Position numbers and translations under genes: made by a program | From: an uncultured Planctomycetales bacterium | Lineage (GTDB): Bacteria; Planctomycetota; Planctomycetia; Isosphaerales; Isosphaeraceae | Reading direction: 5' to 3' | Length of the DNA stretch: 54,767 nucleotides | Assembly: GCA_937907525.1 (NCBI GenBank) | Contig: CALCIB010000161.1 | Span: forward strand, 1 to 54,767 | Notes under the pieces: generated by a model | Database searches by the model: none | The model's input: only the letters and a program-made list of their open reading frames with translations | Told to the model about the DNA's origin: nothing | In this document: positions 44,911-53,122 of the stretch, piece after piece | Position numbering within the stretch: the first letter of the stretch is position 1 | Layout of the letters: the number at the start of each line of letters is the position of its first letter

Positions 44911-47577
44911 TCAGTCCTCGGTTTCGATTTCGGGATCGGGCTCGTCCTCGGGTTCGCCGTCGTCGAGGTGGTCGGCGGCTTCGGCCTGGGCGACGCCGTC
45001 GTCGAGGACGTGGTTGGCGGCGGCGGGGGGGACGTCGGGGAGGGGGTCGCCGTTGGCGGTCAGTTCCTCCTCGGGGAGCTTGGCGAGGTTGCTGACGGCG
45101 TCGCCGTCGTCGAGGCGGATGAGACGGACGCCCTGGGTGTTGCGGCCGATGAGGCGGGCGTCGGCGACCCGCGTGCGGATCAGGATGCCGCCGGTGGTGG
45201 TGATCATCACCTCGTCGGCCTCCGTCACCTTGGCGACGGCCACCACCCGGCCGTTGCGGTCGCTGGTCTTGATGTCGATCAGGCCCTTGCCGCCGCGGTT
45301 CTGCGAGCGGTACTCCGAAAGCAAGGTGCGCTTGCCGTAGCCGTTCTCGCAGACGGTGAGCAGACTGGCCGGATCGTCCTGGCCGTCGGCGACGACCATG
45401 CCGACGACCTCGTCGCCCTCCTCCAGGCTGATGCCGCGGACGCCGTGGGCCGGCCGGCCCATGCCTCGGACGTTGGACTCGTCGAACCGGACGGCCATGC
45501 CGTTTCGGGTGCTCAACACGACGTGGTCGCCGATCTTGGTGCGGGCCACGCCGATGAGTTCGTCCCCCTCGTCCAGGCCCAGGGCGATGATCCCGCGGCC
45601 CAGGGGGCGCTTGAAGGCGGTCAGGTCGGTCTTCTTGACGGTCCCCCGGCGGGTGACCATCATCAGGCTCTCGTCGTCGCGGAACTCGCGGACCGGGACG
45701 ATGCCGGTGATCTTCTCGCCGTCGGAAAGCTGAAGCAGGTTGACGATCGCCCGGCCGCCGGAGGTCCTGCTGGCGACGGGGACGTCGTAGACCTTCAGCC
45801 AGTAGACCTTCCCCTTGTCGGTGAAGAAGAGCATGTAGTCGTGCGTCAGCGCCACGAACATGTGTTCGAGGAAGTCGTCGTTCTTGGTGTTGGCCGCGGC
45901 GATGCCCCGGCCGCCGCGGCCCTGGGCGCGGTAGGCGCTCGGGGGCTGGCGCTTGACGTAGCCGTCGTGGGTGATGGTGACGACCATGTACTCCTCGCGG
46001 ATCAGCGACTCCTTGTCGTAGTCGCCGATCTCCTCGCCGGAGATCTCGGAGCGGCGGGCGTCGGCGTACTTCGACTTGAGCTCCCGAAGGTCGTCGCGGA
46101 TCATGCCGAGGATGATTTGCTCGTCGGCGAGGATGGCCTCGTAGCGGGCGATGTCGGCCTTCAGGCCCTTGTACTCCTGGGCCAGCTTGTCGGCCTCCAG
46201 GCCGGTCAGGCGGCGAAGCTGCATCGAGAGGATGGCGTCGGCCTGCATCCGGGTGAGGCTGGCGGTCGCCTTGGCCTCCGGATCCTCGAGCGCCCGCTGG
46301 AGGATCTGGGCGGAGACCTCCAGGCCCATCAACCGGATTCGGGCCTCCTGGTCGTCGCGGGAGGACCGGATGATCCGGATGATCTCGTCGATGTGGTGCA
46401 GCGCGATCAGCAGGCCCTCGACGATGTGGGCGCGCTGGCGGGCCTGGCGAAGCAAAAACCGGGTGCGGCGACGGATGACGTTGACCCGGTGATCGACGAA
46501 CAGCCGCAGGAACTCCTTGATCGGCAGCGTCCGGGGGCGGCCGTCGACCAGGGCCAGCATGATGACGCTGAAGGTGTCTTGCAGCGGCGAGAACTGGTAA
46601 AGCTGGTTGAGGACGACGTTGGCGTCCTCCCCCTTCTTGAGCTTCACCACGATCCGCACCGGCTGCTTGCGGTCGCTCTCGTCGACCACGTCGGAGACGC
46701 CGGTGATCCGGCCGCCGTTGACCAGCTCGGCCAGCTTCTTGAGCATCGGCTCCTTGGTCTGCTGGTAGGGGATGTCGGTGAAGACGATCCGCGCGCGACC
46801 GTCGGACTGCTCCTCGATCGTGGAGGTGGCGCGAAGGACCACCCGGCCGCGACCGCTTCGATACGCCTCCTTGATTCCCAGCCGGCCGCAGATCACGCCG
46901 CCGGTGGGGAAGTCGGGGGCGGGGAGGATCTCCATCAGGTCGTCGAGTTCGATGGCCGGGTCGTCGATGTAGGCGATGGTGGCGTCGCAGACCTCGCCCA
47001 GGTTGTGGGGCGGGATCGACGTGGCCATGCCGACGGCGATGCCGCCGGAGCCGTTGACCAGGAGGTTGGGGAACTTCCCCGGCAGGACGCGGGGCTCCTG
47101 GTACTTCTCGTCGTAGTTGGGCTGGAAGTCCACCGTGTCGTAGTTGATGTCCTCCAGCATCTCGGCGGCGACCGGGGAGAGCTTCGCCTCGGTGTACCGC
47201 ATGGCGGCCGGCGGCAGGCCGTGGATGCTGCCGAAGTTCCCCTGCCCGGTGATGAGCAGGTGCCGCATGTTCCACCACTGGGCCATCCGCGCCAGGGTGG
47301 GGTAGATCGAGTTGTCGCCGTGGGGGTGGTAGCGTTTCATCGTCTCGCCGACGATGCCCGCGCACTTGCTGGTGGAGGCGCCCGGCGTGAGGCCGAGGTC
47401 GCGCATGGCGACGAGGATCCGGCGCTGCGACGGCTTCAGTCCGTCGCGGACGTCGGGCAAGGCCCGGCTGATGATGACGGACATCGCGTAGGTGAGGTAG
47501 CTTTCCTTGAGCTCCTCCTCGATGTCCAGGGGGATCGGCGCCAGCGGTTCCTCGGTCGGCGTTTCGGCGGTGCTCAC
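44911..47577 (-). CDS. gyrA: DNA gyrase subunit A
   Basis: 888 residues from GTG 47577. Catalytic Tyr128 in AAMRYTE, the QRDR region 70-110, the coiled-coil gate, and the GyrA box QGRGGRG (552-558) show gyrase A rather than ParC. The six blades of the C-terminal domain follow, with an acidic tail (about 870-888). With GyrB it introduces negative supercoils using ATP. The quinolone-contact positions are unusual: HPHGDNSIYP has Asn89 where E. coli has Ser83 and Pro93 where E. coli has Asp87. gyrB is not adjacent. The start is uncertain because an in-frame upstream ATG at 47649 exists, but it adds only Arg-rich residues. Confidence 0.95.
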   Translation of the reverse strand: MSTAETPTEEPLAPIPLDIEEELKESYLTYAMSVIISRALPDVRDGLKPSQRRILVAMRDLGLTPGASTSKCAGIVGETMKRYHPHGDNSIYPTLARMAQWWNMRHLLITGQGNFGSIHGLPPAAMRYTEAKLSPVAAEMLEDINYDTVDFQPNYDEKYQEPRVLPGKFPNLLVNGSGGIAVGMATSIPPHNLGEVCDATIAYIDDPAIELDDLMEILPAPDFPTGGVICGRLGIKEAYRSGRGRVVLRATSTIEEQSDGRARIVFTDIPYQQTKEPMLKKLAELVNGGRITGVSDVVDESDRKQPVRIVVKLKKGEDANVVLNQLYQFSPLQDTFSVIMLALVDGRPRTLPIKEFLRLFVDHRVNVIRRRTRFLLRQARQRAHIVEGLLIALHHIDEIIRIIRSSRDDQEARIRLMGLEVSAQILQRALEDPEAKATASLTRMQADAILSMQLRRLTGLEADKLAQEYKGLKADIARYEAILADEQIILGMIRDDLRELKSKYADARRSEISGEEIGDYDKESLIREEYMVVTITHDGYVKRQPPSAYRAQGRGGRGIAAANTKNDDFLEHMFVALTHDYMLFFTDKGKVYWLKVYDVPVASRTSGGRAIVNLLQLSDGEKITGIVPVREFRDDESLMMVTRRGTVKKTDLTAFKRPLGRGIIALGLDEGDELIGVARTKIGDHVVLSTRNGMAVRFDESNVRGMGRPAHGVRGISLEEGDEVVGMVVADGQDDPASLLTVCENGYGKRTLLSEYRSQNRGGKGLIDIKTSDRNGRVVAVAKVTEADEVMITTTGGILIRTRVADARLIGRNTQGVRLIRLDDGDAVSNLAKLPEEELTANGDPLPDVPPAAANHVLDDGVAQAEAADHLDDGEPEDEPDPEIETED

Positions 47578-47883
47578 GGCGTTCCCGTTCCCTCGTCGTC
47601 GCCCGCCCGACGCGCCCACGCGCGCGCGTTCACGCAAGGCCCGTTCCAATCCCGCCCATCATACCCGATCCGCCCCCCGCCCGCAACGTCGGGAACGCCC
47701 GATCGACGTCCTTTAAGTGCCGAGCGCGCAAGGCGTTCAGGGCGAATCGCCGCCGCCCCGCGAGCGCCTCGGCGACTTCCGGCCCCGCGATCCGCCTTGC
47801 CGCCGACTCGCGGGCGGATTACGGTGGCGGAAGCGTATCGGATCGAGACCTTGAAACGCTCTAGGGATGGGGCAGGGACGATC
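47578..47883. other. Divergent intergenic region, 306 bp
   Basis: Between gyrA (minus) and rfbB (plus), and so holding both promoters. No operator repeat, hairpin or RNA gene is visible. The rfbB frame is open through the region and across gyrA, but as an antisense reading only. Confidence 0.6.
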
Positions 47884-48915
47884 ATGGCTTCCTCGTACAA
47901 GCGGATCCTGGTGACGGGCGGCTGCGGGTTCATCGGGTCGAACTTCGTGCGGATGCAGCTCGCGGAGCATCCCGAGGTCGAACTGACGAACCTGGACGCC
48001 CTGACCTACGCCGGCAACCCGGACAACCTCGCCGACCTGGTCGACGAGCCTCGGTACTCGTTCGTCAAGGGGGACGTCGCCGACCGCGCGCTGGTGGGCC
48101 GGCTGTTCGAGAAGGGCGGCTTCGACGCGGTGGTCCACTTCGCCGCCGAGAGCCACGTCGACCGCTCGATCGCCGACGCCTCGCCGTTCCTGAAGACCAA
48201 CGTCGTCGGCACCCAGACCCTGCTGGACGCCGCGAGGCTGGCCGGGGTCCGGCGGTTCGTCCACGTCTCCACCGACGAGGTCTACGGCACCCTCGGCCCG
48301 GTCGACCCCGCGTTCACCGAGGAGACGCCGCTGGCGCCCAACAGCCCGTACTCGGCCAGCAAGGCCGGATCCGACCTCTTGGTCCGCGCCGCGTTCCACA
48401 CCCACGGCCAGAACGTGGTCGTCACCCGCTGCTCCAACAACTACGGCCCGTACCAGTTCCCCGAGAAGCTGATCCCGCTGTTCATCACCAACGCCCTGGC
48501 CGACCTTCCGGTCCCGGTCTACGGCGACGGCATGCAGGTCCGCGACTGGATCCACGTCCTGGACCACTGCCGGGGGGTCGACGCGGCGCTTCGGCGCGGC
48601 GAGGCGGGCCACGTCTACAACTTCGGCGGTCGCAGCGAGCGGTTCAACCTGGACGTTACCCGGGCCGTCCTGCGCCTGGTCGGCAAGCCCGAGTCGCTCA
48701 TCAAGTACGTCACGGATCGCCCCGGCCACGACCGCCGCTACGCCGTCGACTGCTCCAAGGCCGAGCGTCAACTGGACTGGAAGCCGACGACGACCTTCGA
48801 GCACGGCCTGGCGGAGACCGTCGCCTGGTACAAGGCCAACGCCTCCTGGGTGGAGCGGGTGAAGTCGGGCGCGTATCGGGAAGCCTCGCGAGGCGGTCGT
48901 CGCAAGGCCGGGTGA
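47884..48915 (+). CDS. rfbB: dTDP-glucose 4,6-dehydratase
   Basis: 343 residues from ATG 47884 (AGGGA upstream). It is an extended short-chain dehydrogenase: NAD-binding TGGCGFIGS, HFAAESHVDRS, the STDEVYG active-site segment with catalytic Asp/Glu next to the Thr, the YSASK pair, SNNYGPYQFPEKLIPLF and RDWIHVLDH. It converts dTDP-glucose to dTDP-4-keto-6-deoxyglucose, the second step towards dTDP-rhamnose and other deoxysugars. rfbA, rfbC and rfbD are not in this window. The next gene is another sugar-nucleotide enzyme on the same strand. Confidence 0.96.
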   Translation: MASSYKRILVTGGCGFIGSNFVRMQLAEHPEVELTNLDALTYAGNPDNLADLVDEPRYSFVKGDVADRALVGRLFEKGGFDAVVHFAAESHVDRSIADASPFLKTNVVGTQTLLDAARLAGVRRFVHVSTDEVYGTLGPVDPAFTEETPLAPNSPYSASKAGSDLLVRAAFHTHGQNVVVTRCSNNYGPYQFPEKLIPLFITNALADLPVPVYGDGMQVRDWIHVLDHCRGVDAALRRGEAGHVYNFGGRSERFNLDVTRAVLRLVGKPESLIKYVTDRPGHDRRYAVDCSKAERQLDWKPTTTFEHGLAETVAWYKANASWVERVKSGAYREASRGGRRKAG

Positions 48916-48979
48916 AGGCGCCGCCGCCCCAACCCGCCGCCGCCGAGTTGAACAGGGTCGAATCGAAAGGACCGCCGCC

Positions 48980-49951
48980 GTGCGAGCGTTCGTGACCGGG
49001 ATCAGCGGGTTCGTCGGCGGCCACCTGACGGAGCATCTGCTGGAGAGCGGCGACCAGGTCGCGGGGATCTCGGCCTCGGGTCGGTTCCCGACGGAGCTCG
49101 CCCATCTGGCGGGCTCGGCGCGGATCGAGCCTTTCGACCTGGCCGACGCCGATCCGGAGGCGTTCGCCGACTTGATCCGCCGCAAGCGGCCCGAGGCCGT
49201 CTACCACCTGGCCGCGCAGTCCAACCCCAGGGCCAGCGTGGACGACCCCCGCGGGACGTGGGCCTTGAACCTGGGCGGGGCCTTGAACCTGCTTACCGCC
49301 GTCAAGGACGCGGGGCTCGATCCCACGCCGCGGATCGTGCTGGTGGGCTCGGGCGTCTCCTACGGCGAGCCGCCGCCGGAGCATATCCCGGTCTCCGAGT
49401 CGTGCCCGCTACGGCCGAACAACCCGTACTCGGCCAGCAAGGCGGCGGCCGACCTGCTGGGGATCCAGATGCGCCTGTCCGACGGCCTGGACGTGACGGT
49501 CGTCCGGCCGTTCAACCACGCCGGCCCCAGGCAGTCGCCGCGGTACGTGCTGGCGACCCTCGCCGAACAGGTGGCCCAGGTCGAGGCGGGACGGAGGGAG
49601 GCCGTGGAGGTCGGCAACCTGGACGTCGTCCGCGATTACACCGACGTCCGCGACGTCGTCCGCGGCTACCGCCTCCTGGCCGAGCGCGGAGCCTCCGGCG
49701 AGATTTACAACCTCGGCGCCGGCCGCGGCCTGAAGCTGACCGACGCCCTCGAGACGTTCCGATCGCTGGCGAGTCGGCCGATCGAGGTCCGGGTCGACCC
49801 GGCGCGGTTCCGCAAGGTCGACCTGCCGCTGCTGGTCGCCGACGCCTCCAGGCTCCGCGCCGCCGTCGGCTGGGAGCCCCTGATCCCCATCGAGCGGACC
49901 CTGGCCGACATGCTCGCCGACGCCCGCGCCCGAGTCGCCGCGACGGGCTGA
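48980..49951 (+). CDS. NAD-dependent epimerase/dehydratase (GDP-6-deoxy-mannose reductase-like)
   Basis: 323 residues from GTG 48980, with AAAGGA upstream. It has TGISGFVGGHL at the N-terminus, HLAAQSNPRASVDDPR, VGSGVSYGEPP (Ser in the catalytic segment), YSASK and RPFNHAGPRQSPRYV, the last being typical of GDP-4-keto-6-deoxy-D-mannose reductases (RMD). The expected product would be GDP-D-rhamnose if the substrate is the GDP-sugar. RMD is a good assignment, but related epimerases cannot be excluded. It lies 64 bp after rfbB and probably belongs to the same surface-sugar operon. Confidence 0.85.
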   Translation: MRAFVTGISGFVGGHLTEHLLESGDQVAGISASGRFPTELAHLAGSARIEPFDLADADPEAFADLIRRKRPEAVYHLAAQSNPRASVDDPRGTWALNLGGALNLLTAVKDAGLDPTPRIVLVGSGVSYGEPPPEHIPVSESCPLRPNNPYSASKAAADLLGIQMRLSDGLDVTVVRPFNHAGPRQSPRYVLATLAEQVAQVEAGRREAVEVGNLDVVRDYTDVRDVVRGYRLLAERGASGEIYNLGAGRGLKLTDALETFRSLASRPIEVRVDPARFRKVDLPLLVADASRLRAAVGWEPLIPIERTLADMLADARARVAATG

Positions 49952-50073
49952 CGGTCATCGACGGTCGCGCTTGTGGGCGGTCGTCATGGATCTTAGGATG
50001 TGATGGGGAGCGAGTCGGCCGGCCGGCTCGCTGGACCGCTTCGCCTCGCGCCGAGCCGAACACGAGGGTCGCC

Positions 50074-51186
50074 ATGCGCGGACTGCTGACCAGTCGGAAG
50101 ACGTGGACCGTCGCGATCGCCCTGGCGACGACCCTGGCGGTCGCGGCCCAGGAGCCGGGCCGAAGAAGGAACGCCCGCCCGTTGCGGAACCAGGGAGGCG
50201 CGGCGCTTAGGAAGGTCCGGCCCGGCAAGGCCGACCCGCTGGCCAAGGCCGTCGACCCCGGGGCCGCCGGAGCGCTTGGGACGTATCATTACACGTTCAA
50301 ACTCCGCGGCTTCGACGGCGCGCCGCTGGCGGCCTCGTACTATCCGTCGAAGCTGGCGGCCACCGGGGCGGTCGTGGTCCTGGTCCACGAGAAGAACCGC
50401 TCGCGCAAGGACTTCGAGGATCCGGTGCTGGAGTTCAAGGGCAAGGGCCTGGCCGAACACCTGCAAAACGAGGGTTACGCCGTCTTCACGCTGGACCTCC
50501 GCGGTCAGGGCCAGAACGCCAGGCGACGGATCGGCGCCGACGACCCCCAGACCCTGGCCGACGACCTCCAGGCCGTCTACCAGTTCCTCCTGGACCGCCA
50601 CAACCGCGGCGAGCTGAACGTCGGCAAGCTGGGGGTGGTGGGGGTCGGCGAGGGGGCGAACCTGGTCGCCGCCTGGGCCTACCAGCCCGGCGCGGCGGTC
50701 TCCACCGAGGGCCGCGCCGGCGACCTGGCGGCCCTGGCCCTGATCTCGCCCCAGACCGAGGGCGCCGGCTACGTCTTCTCGAGGGTCGTCCCCCCCCTGG
50801 CCCTCCGCGTCCCCATGCTCGTGATGGCCGGCGCCAAGGACGCCCCGTCCAAGGACGCCGTCGAGTCCGTCCGCAAGGACCTGGAGCGCGGGCGGGCCAA
50901 CAAGGTCGAGACCTTCCCCTCCTCGCTGCACGGCTACAAGCTCCTCCGCCTGGAGCCCAAGGCCGCCGACACCCTGGTCAAGTATCTCGACGCCACCCTC
51001 AAGAATCGTCCCAACGAATGGGAGCCCCGCTACAACCAGGTCCCCGTCACCTTCCTCGACGTCGAGGCCGTCCACCCCAAGGCCAAGGCCGCCGAGCCCA
51101 AGAAGGCCGAGCCCAAACCCGCCGAGCCCAAGGCCAAGGCCGACGAGCCCAAGGCCGCCCCCGACGCCGAAAAGAAGGCCGAGTGA
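50074..51186 (+). CDS. Exported alpha/beta-hydrolase-fold protein lacking the serine nucleophile
   Basis: A 370-residue protein from ATG 50074 (GAGGGTCGCC upstream) with a signal peptide (about 1-25, ending VAAQE). The hydrolase core is visible: VVVLVHEKNRS, GYAVFTLDLRGQGQNARR, PMLVMAGAKDAPS (acid), and LHGYKLL (His). The nucleophile elbow, however, reads VGVGEGAN, so Gly192 sits where Ser would be. It probably is not an ordinary serine hydrolase and may be a binding protein. The C-terminal 35 residues are Lys/Ala/Pro/Glu repeats (KAEPKPAEPKAKADEPK), perhaps a wall- or DNA-binding tail. No partner gene is obvious. Confidence 0.8.
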   Translation: MRGLLTSRKTWTVAIALATTLAVAAQEPGRRRNARPLRNQGGAALRKVRPGKADPLAKAVDPGAAGALGTYHYTFKLRGFDGAPLAASYYPSKLAATGAVVVLVHEKNRSRKDFEDPVLEFKGKGLAEHLQNEGYAVFTLDLRGQGQNARRRIGADDPQTLADDLQAVYQFLLDRHNRGELNVGKLGVVGVGEGANLVAAWAYQPGAAVSTEGRAGDLAALALISPQTEGAGYVFSRVVPPLALRVPMLVMAGAKDAPSKDAVESVRKDLERGRANKVETFPSSLHGYKLLRLEPKAADTLVKYLDATLKNRPNEWEPRYNQVPVTFLDVEAVHPKAKAAEPKKAEPKPAEPKAKADEPKAAPDAEKKAE

Positions 51187-51282
51187 CCGCGGCCGGGGGT
51201 TTCCGAACCGTCTCGCCGGCGCCATAATGCCCATGTGTCCGACAATCGTGGGAACCGGCCGCGGAGGCGGAGGAGACGCGCG

Positions 51283-52035
51283 ATGAGCATGTTAACCGAG
51301 AACCCGACGCTGCCGGTGGCGGTCCTGTTGATGGCGGCGGTCTGCTGCTTCGTGGCCCTTCGGACCCGCCAGGAGGGGAAGTACCTGGCCTGGGGCGCCT
51401 CGGCCCTGGCCGCCGCCGCGGCGGTCGCGGCCTTCGAGTGGTTCTGGGTCACCGACAAGGAGCGGATCGAGGCCGTGGTCTACGACGTCCGCCGGGCGGT
51501 CCTGGCCGCCGACGCCCAGGCGGTCCTGGCGCATCTGACGCCCGCGGCCCAGTACGTCCAGTCCGGCTCGTCGCTCTCCCCGGAGACGACCCGGAACCTG
51601 ATCCTCGGCAACGTCGGGGCCGCCAGGTTTGACGTCGTCCGGATCCACGCGCTTCAGACTTCCGCCGGGCGACGGACCCGCCGGGGCAAGGCCGAGTTCA
51701 AGGTGTTCGCCCGGGGCGAGCTTCAGGGGCCCCTGGGCTTCGGGGCGTTCTCGGGCGCGGCCGACTCCGCCTGGTCGCTGGGCTTCGAGGAGACCAAGCC
51801 GGGGGTCTGGAAGATCAACCGGATCACGCCGATCTCGACCCCCTTCAATCCGGCCGCCCTCGCCGCCGGCGCGGCGATCCCGCGCAACCCCCCGTCCGTT
51901 CCCCCCCCGCCGGCCGATTCGGACCCCCACGGCCCGGCGACGAAGGGCCGGGACCGGAGCGAGTTTCGAGTGACCCGCAAGACCCTGGCCCGCGACCGCC
52001 AACGCCGCTTCGACCGCCTCGCCCCCGAACCGTGA
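51283..52035 (+). CDS. Membrane protein with NTF2-like domain
   Basis: 250 residues from ATG 51283, which has GGAGGAG upstream (GTG 51235 is a weaker alternative). Two membrane segments lie in residues about 8-25 and 33-55 (LPVAVLLMAAVCCFVAL and LAAAAAVAAFEWFWV). The rest (about 60-180) resembles an NTF2/SnoaL-like fold: KERIEAVVYDVRRAVLAADAQ, VLAHLTPAAQYVQ, and EETKPGVWKINRITP. Arg-rich C-terminus. Function is unknown. It is a common membrane protein type in planctomycetes and may be co-transcribed with the HD protein that starts 5 bp later. Confidence 0.72.
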   Translation: MSMLTENPTLPVAVLLMAAVCCFVALRTRQEGKYLAWGASALAAAAAVAAFEWFWVTDKERIEAVVYDVRRAVLAADAQAVLAHLTPAAQYVQSGSSLSPETTRNLILGNVGAARFDVVRIHALQTSAGRRTRRGKAEFKVFARGELQGPLGFGAFSGAADSAWSLGFEETKPGVWKINRITPISTPFNPAALAAGAAIPRNPPSVPPPPADSDPHGPATKGRDRSEFRVTRKTLARDRQRRFDRLAPEP

Positions 52036-52039
52036 TCCG

Positions 52040-52699
52040 ATGGAGCCCATGGACCCGCAAGCCCTGACCCTCGCCCTTGAAGCCGCGTTCGACCGCCACG
52101 CCCACGACCGCGACGCCGGCCACGACCTCCACCACGCGCGCCGGGTCCGCGACCACGCCCTTCGGATCGCCGACCGCGAGGGGGGCGACCGCGCCGTGTT
52201 GATCGCCGCGGCCTACCTCCACGACCTGGTCAGCCCGCCGAAGGATTCGCCCGACCGCGCGCGGGCCTCGGCCCTCTCCGCGGAGGCCGCCGCGCCGATC
52301 CTCCGCGAGCTGGGCTTCGACGAGGCCCGAATCACCGCGACCCGCCACGCGATCCACGCCCACGGCTTCTCCGCCGGGGTCGAGCCCGTCACCCTGGAGG
52401 CCCGGATCCTCCAGGACGCCGACCGGCTCGAATCCCTGGGGGCCATCGGCATCGCCCGGACGTTCCACGCCGCCGGGTCGATGGGCTCGGCCCTCTTCCA
52501 CGCCGACGACCCGTTCGCGACCGCCCGACCGCTCGACGACCGCCGCCACGCCCTGGACCACTTCGCCGCCAAGCTCCTGAAGCTCCCGGCGACCATGAAG
52601 ACCCCCGCCGGCCGCGTACTCGCCGAACATCGGCTAATCGTCATGCGAGCCTTCCTCGACGCCATCGCCGAGGAACTGGACGCCCGTTCGACCTGGTGA
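52040..52699 (+). CDS. HD-domain phosphohydrolase (YedJ-like)
   Basis: 219 residues, starting 5 bp after the previous stop; ATG 52049 is an alternative. The HD metal-site motifs are GHDLHHARRVRDHA (first His), AAYLHDLV (His-Asp), and later ATRHAIHAHGF and QDADRLESLGAIG with the distal Asp. This order, with the DADRLESLG ending, marks the YedJ/YpgQ-like family of nucleotide or phosphate ester hydrolases. The substrate is not known. Overlapping-type spacing suggests co-expression with the membrane gene upstream. Confidence 0.88.
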   Translation: MEPMDPQALTLALEAAFDRHAHDRDAGHDLHHARRVRDHALRIADREGGDRAVLIAAAYLHDLVSPPKDSPDRARASALSAEAAAPILRELGFDEARITATRHAIHAHGFSAGVEPVTLEARILQDADRLESLGAIGIARTFHAAGSMGSALFHADDPFATARPLDDRRHALDHFAAKLLKLPATMKTPAGRVLAEHRLIVMRAFLDAIAEELDARSTW

Positions 52700-52713
52700 G
52701 CCCCAAGCCGCGG

Positions 52714-52956
52714 TCACTCCGCCGGACGCTCCGCGGCCGACTCAGGCGAGCGCGACGGATACAACTCGACGACGGCCCTAACGTCGATCAAGTGCGGCCC
52801 GTCCTCGTCATTGACGACCATGTTCCAGCCGTTGGGCGAGATCGAGACGAAATCGGGATGCTTCACGAAAAAGGCCCGTCCGTCCGCCAGGTAAACCGTG
52901 AACGGCCGGAACGGCGTCGCGTGCATCGCGTCTCGAACTTGCTCCATCGTCGCCAT
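52714..52956 (-). CDS. Small conserved planctomycete protein, unknown function
   Basis: 80 residues from ATG 52956, with GGGAGGCGGGC upstream. It has the pattern of a small planctomycete protein: MEQVRDAMHATPFRPFTVYL, then ADGRAFFVKHPDFVSISPNG, a VVNDEDGPHLID segment and a final strand (VRAVVELYPS). The predicted fold is a beta-rich small domain. Members of this kind are usually multi-copy and have no known function. It converges on the HD protein gene with 14 bp between stops. Confidence 0.75.
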   Translation of the reverse strand: MATMEQVRDAMHATPFRPFTVYLADGRAFFVKHPDFVSISPNGWNMVVNDEDGPHLIDVRAVVELYPSRSPESAAERPAE

Positions 52957-53122
52957 GCCCGCCTCCCTTCCTCTATATATAGTAGTTGGCAAGGGACCGC
53001 CCGGCCTCCGTCGCGGCCCTCATCCCTTTGTACGCCAAGCGGCGCTCGGCGACGAGTCCCGAGGCGAAGGACCGCCGGCCGGAAAGGACGCGCGACCGTT
53101 GGGAACACGGCCATGGGATCTG

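Noticed and set aside
44839..47883. Plus-strand open frame joined to rfbB, antisense to gyrA
   Set aside because: The upstream part is an antisense reading of gyrA (Asp/Val/Gly filler); rfbB proper starts at ATG 47884 with MASSYKRILVTGG.
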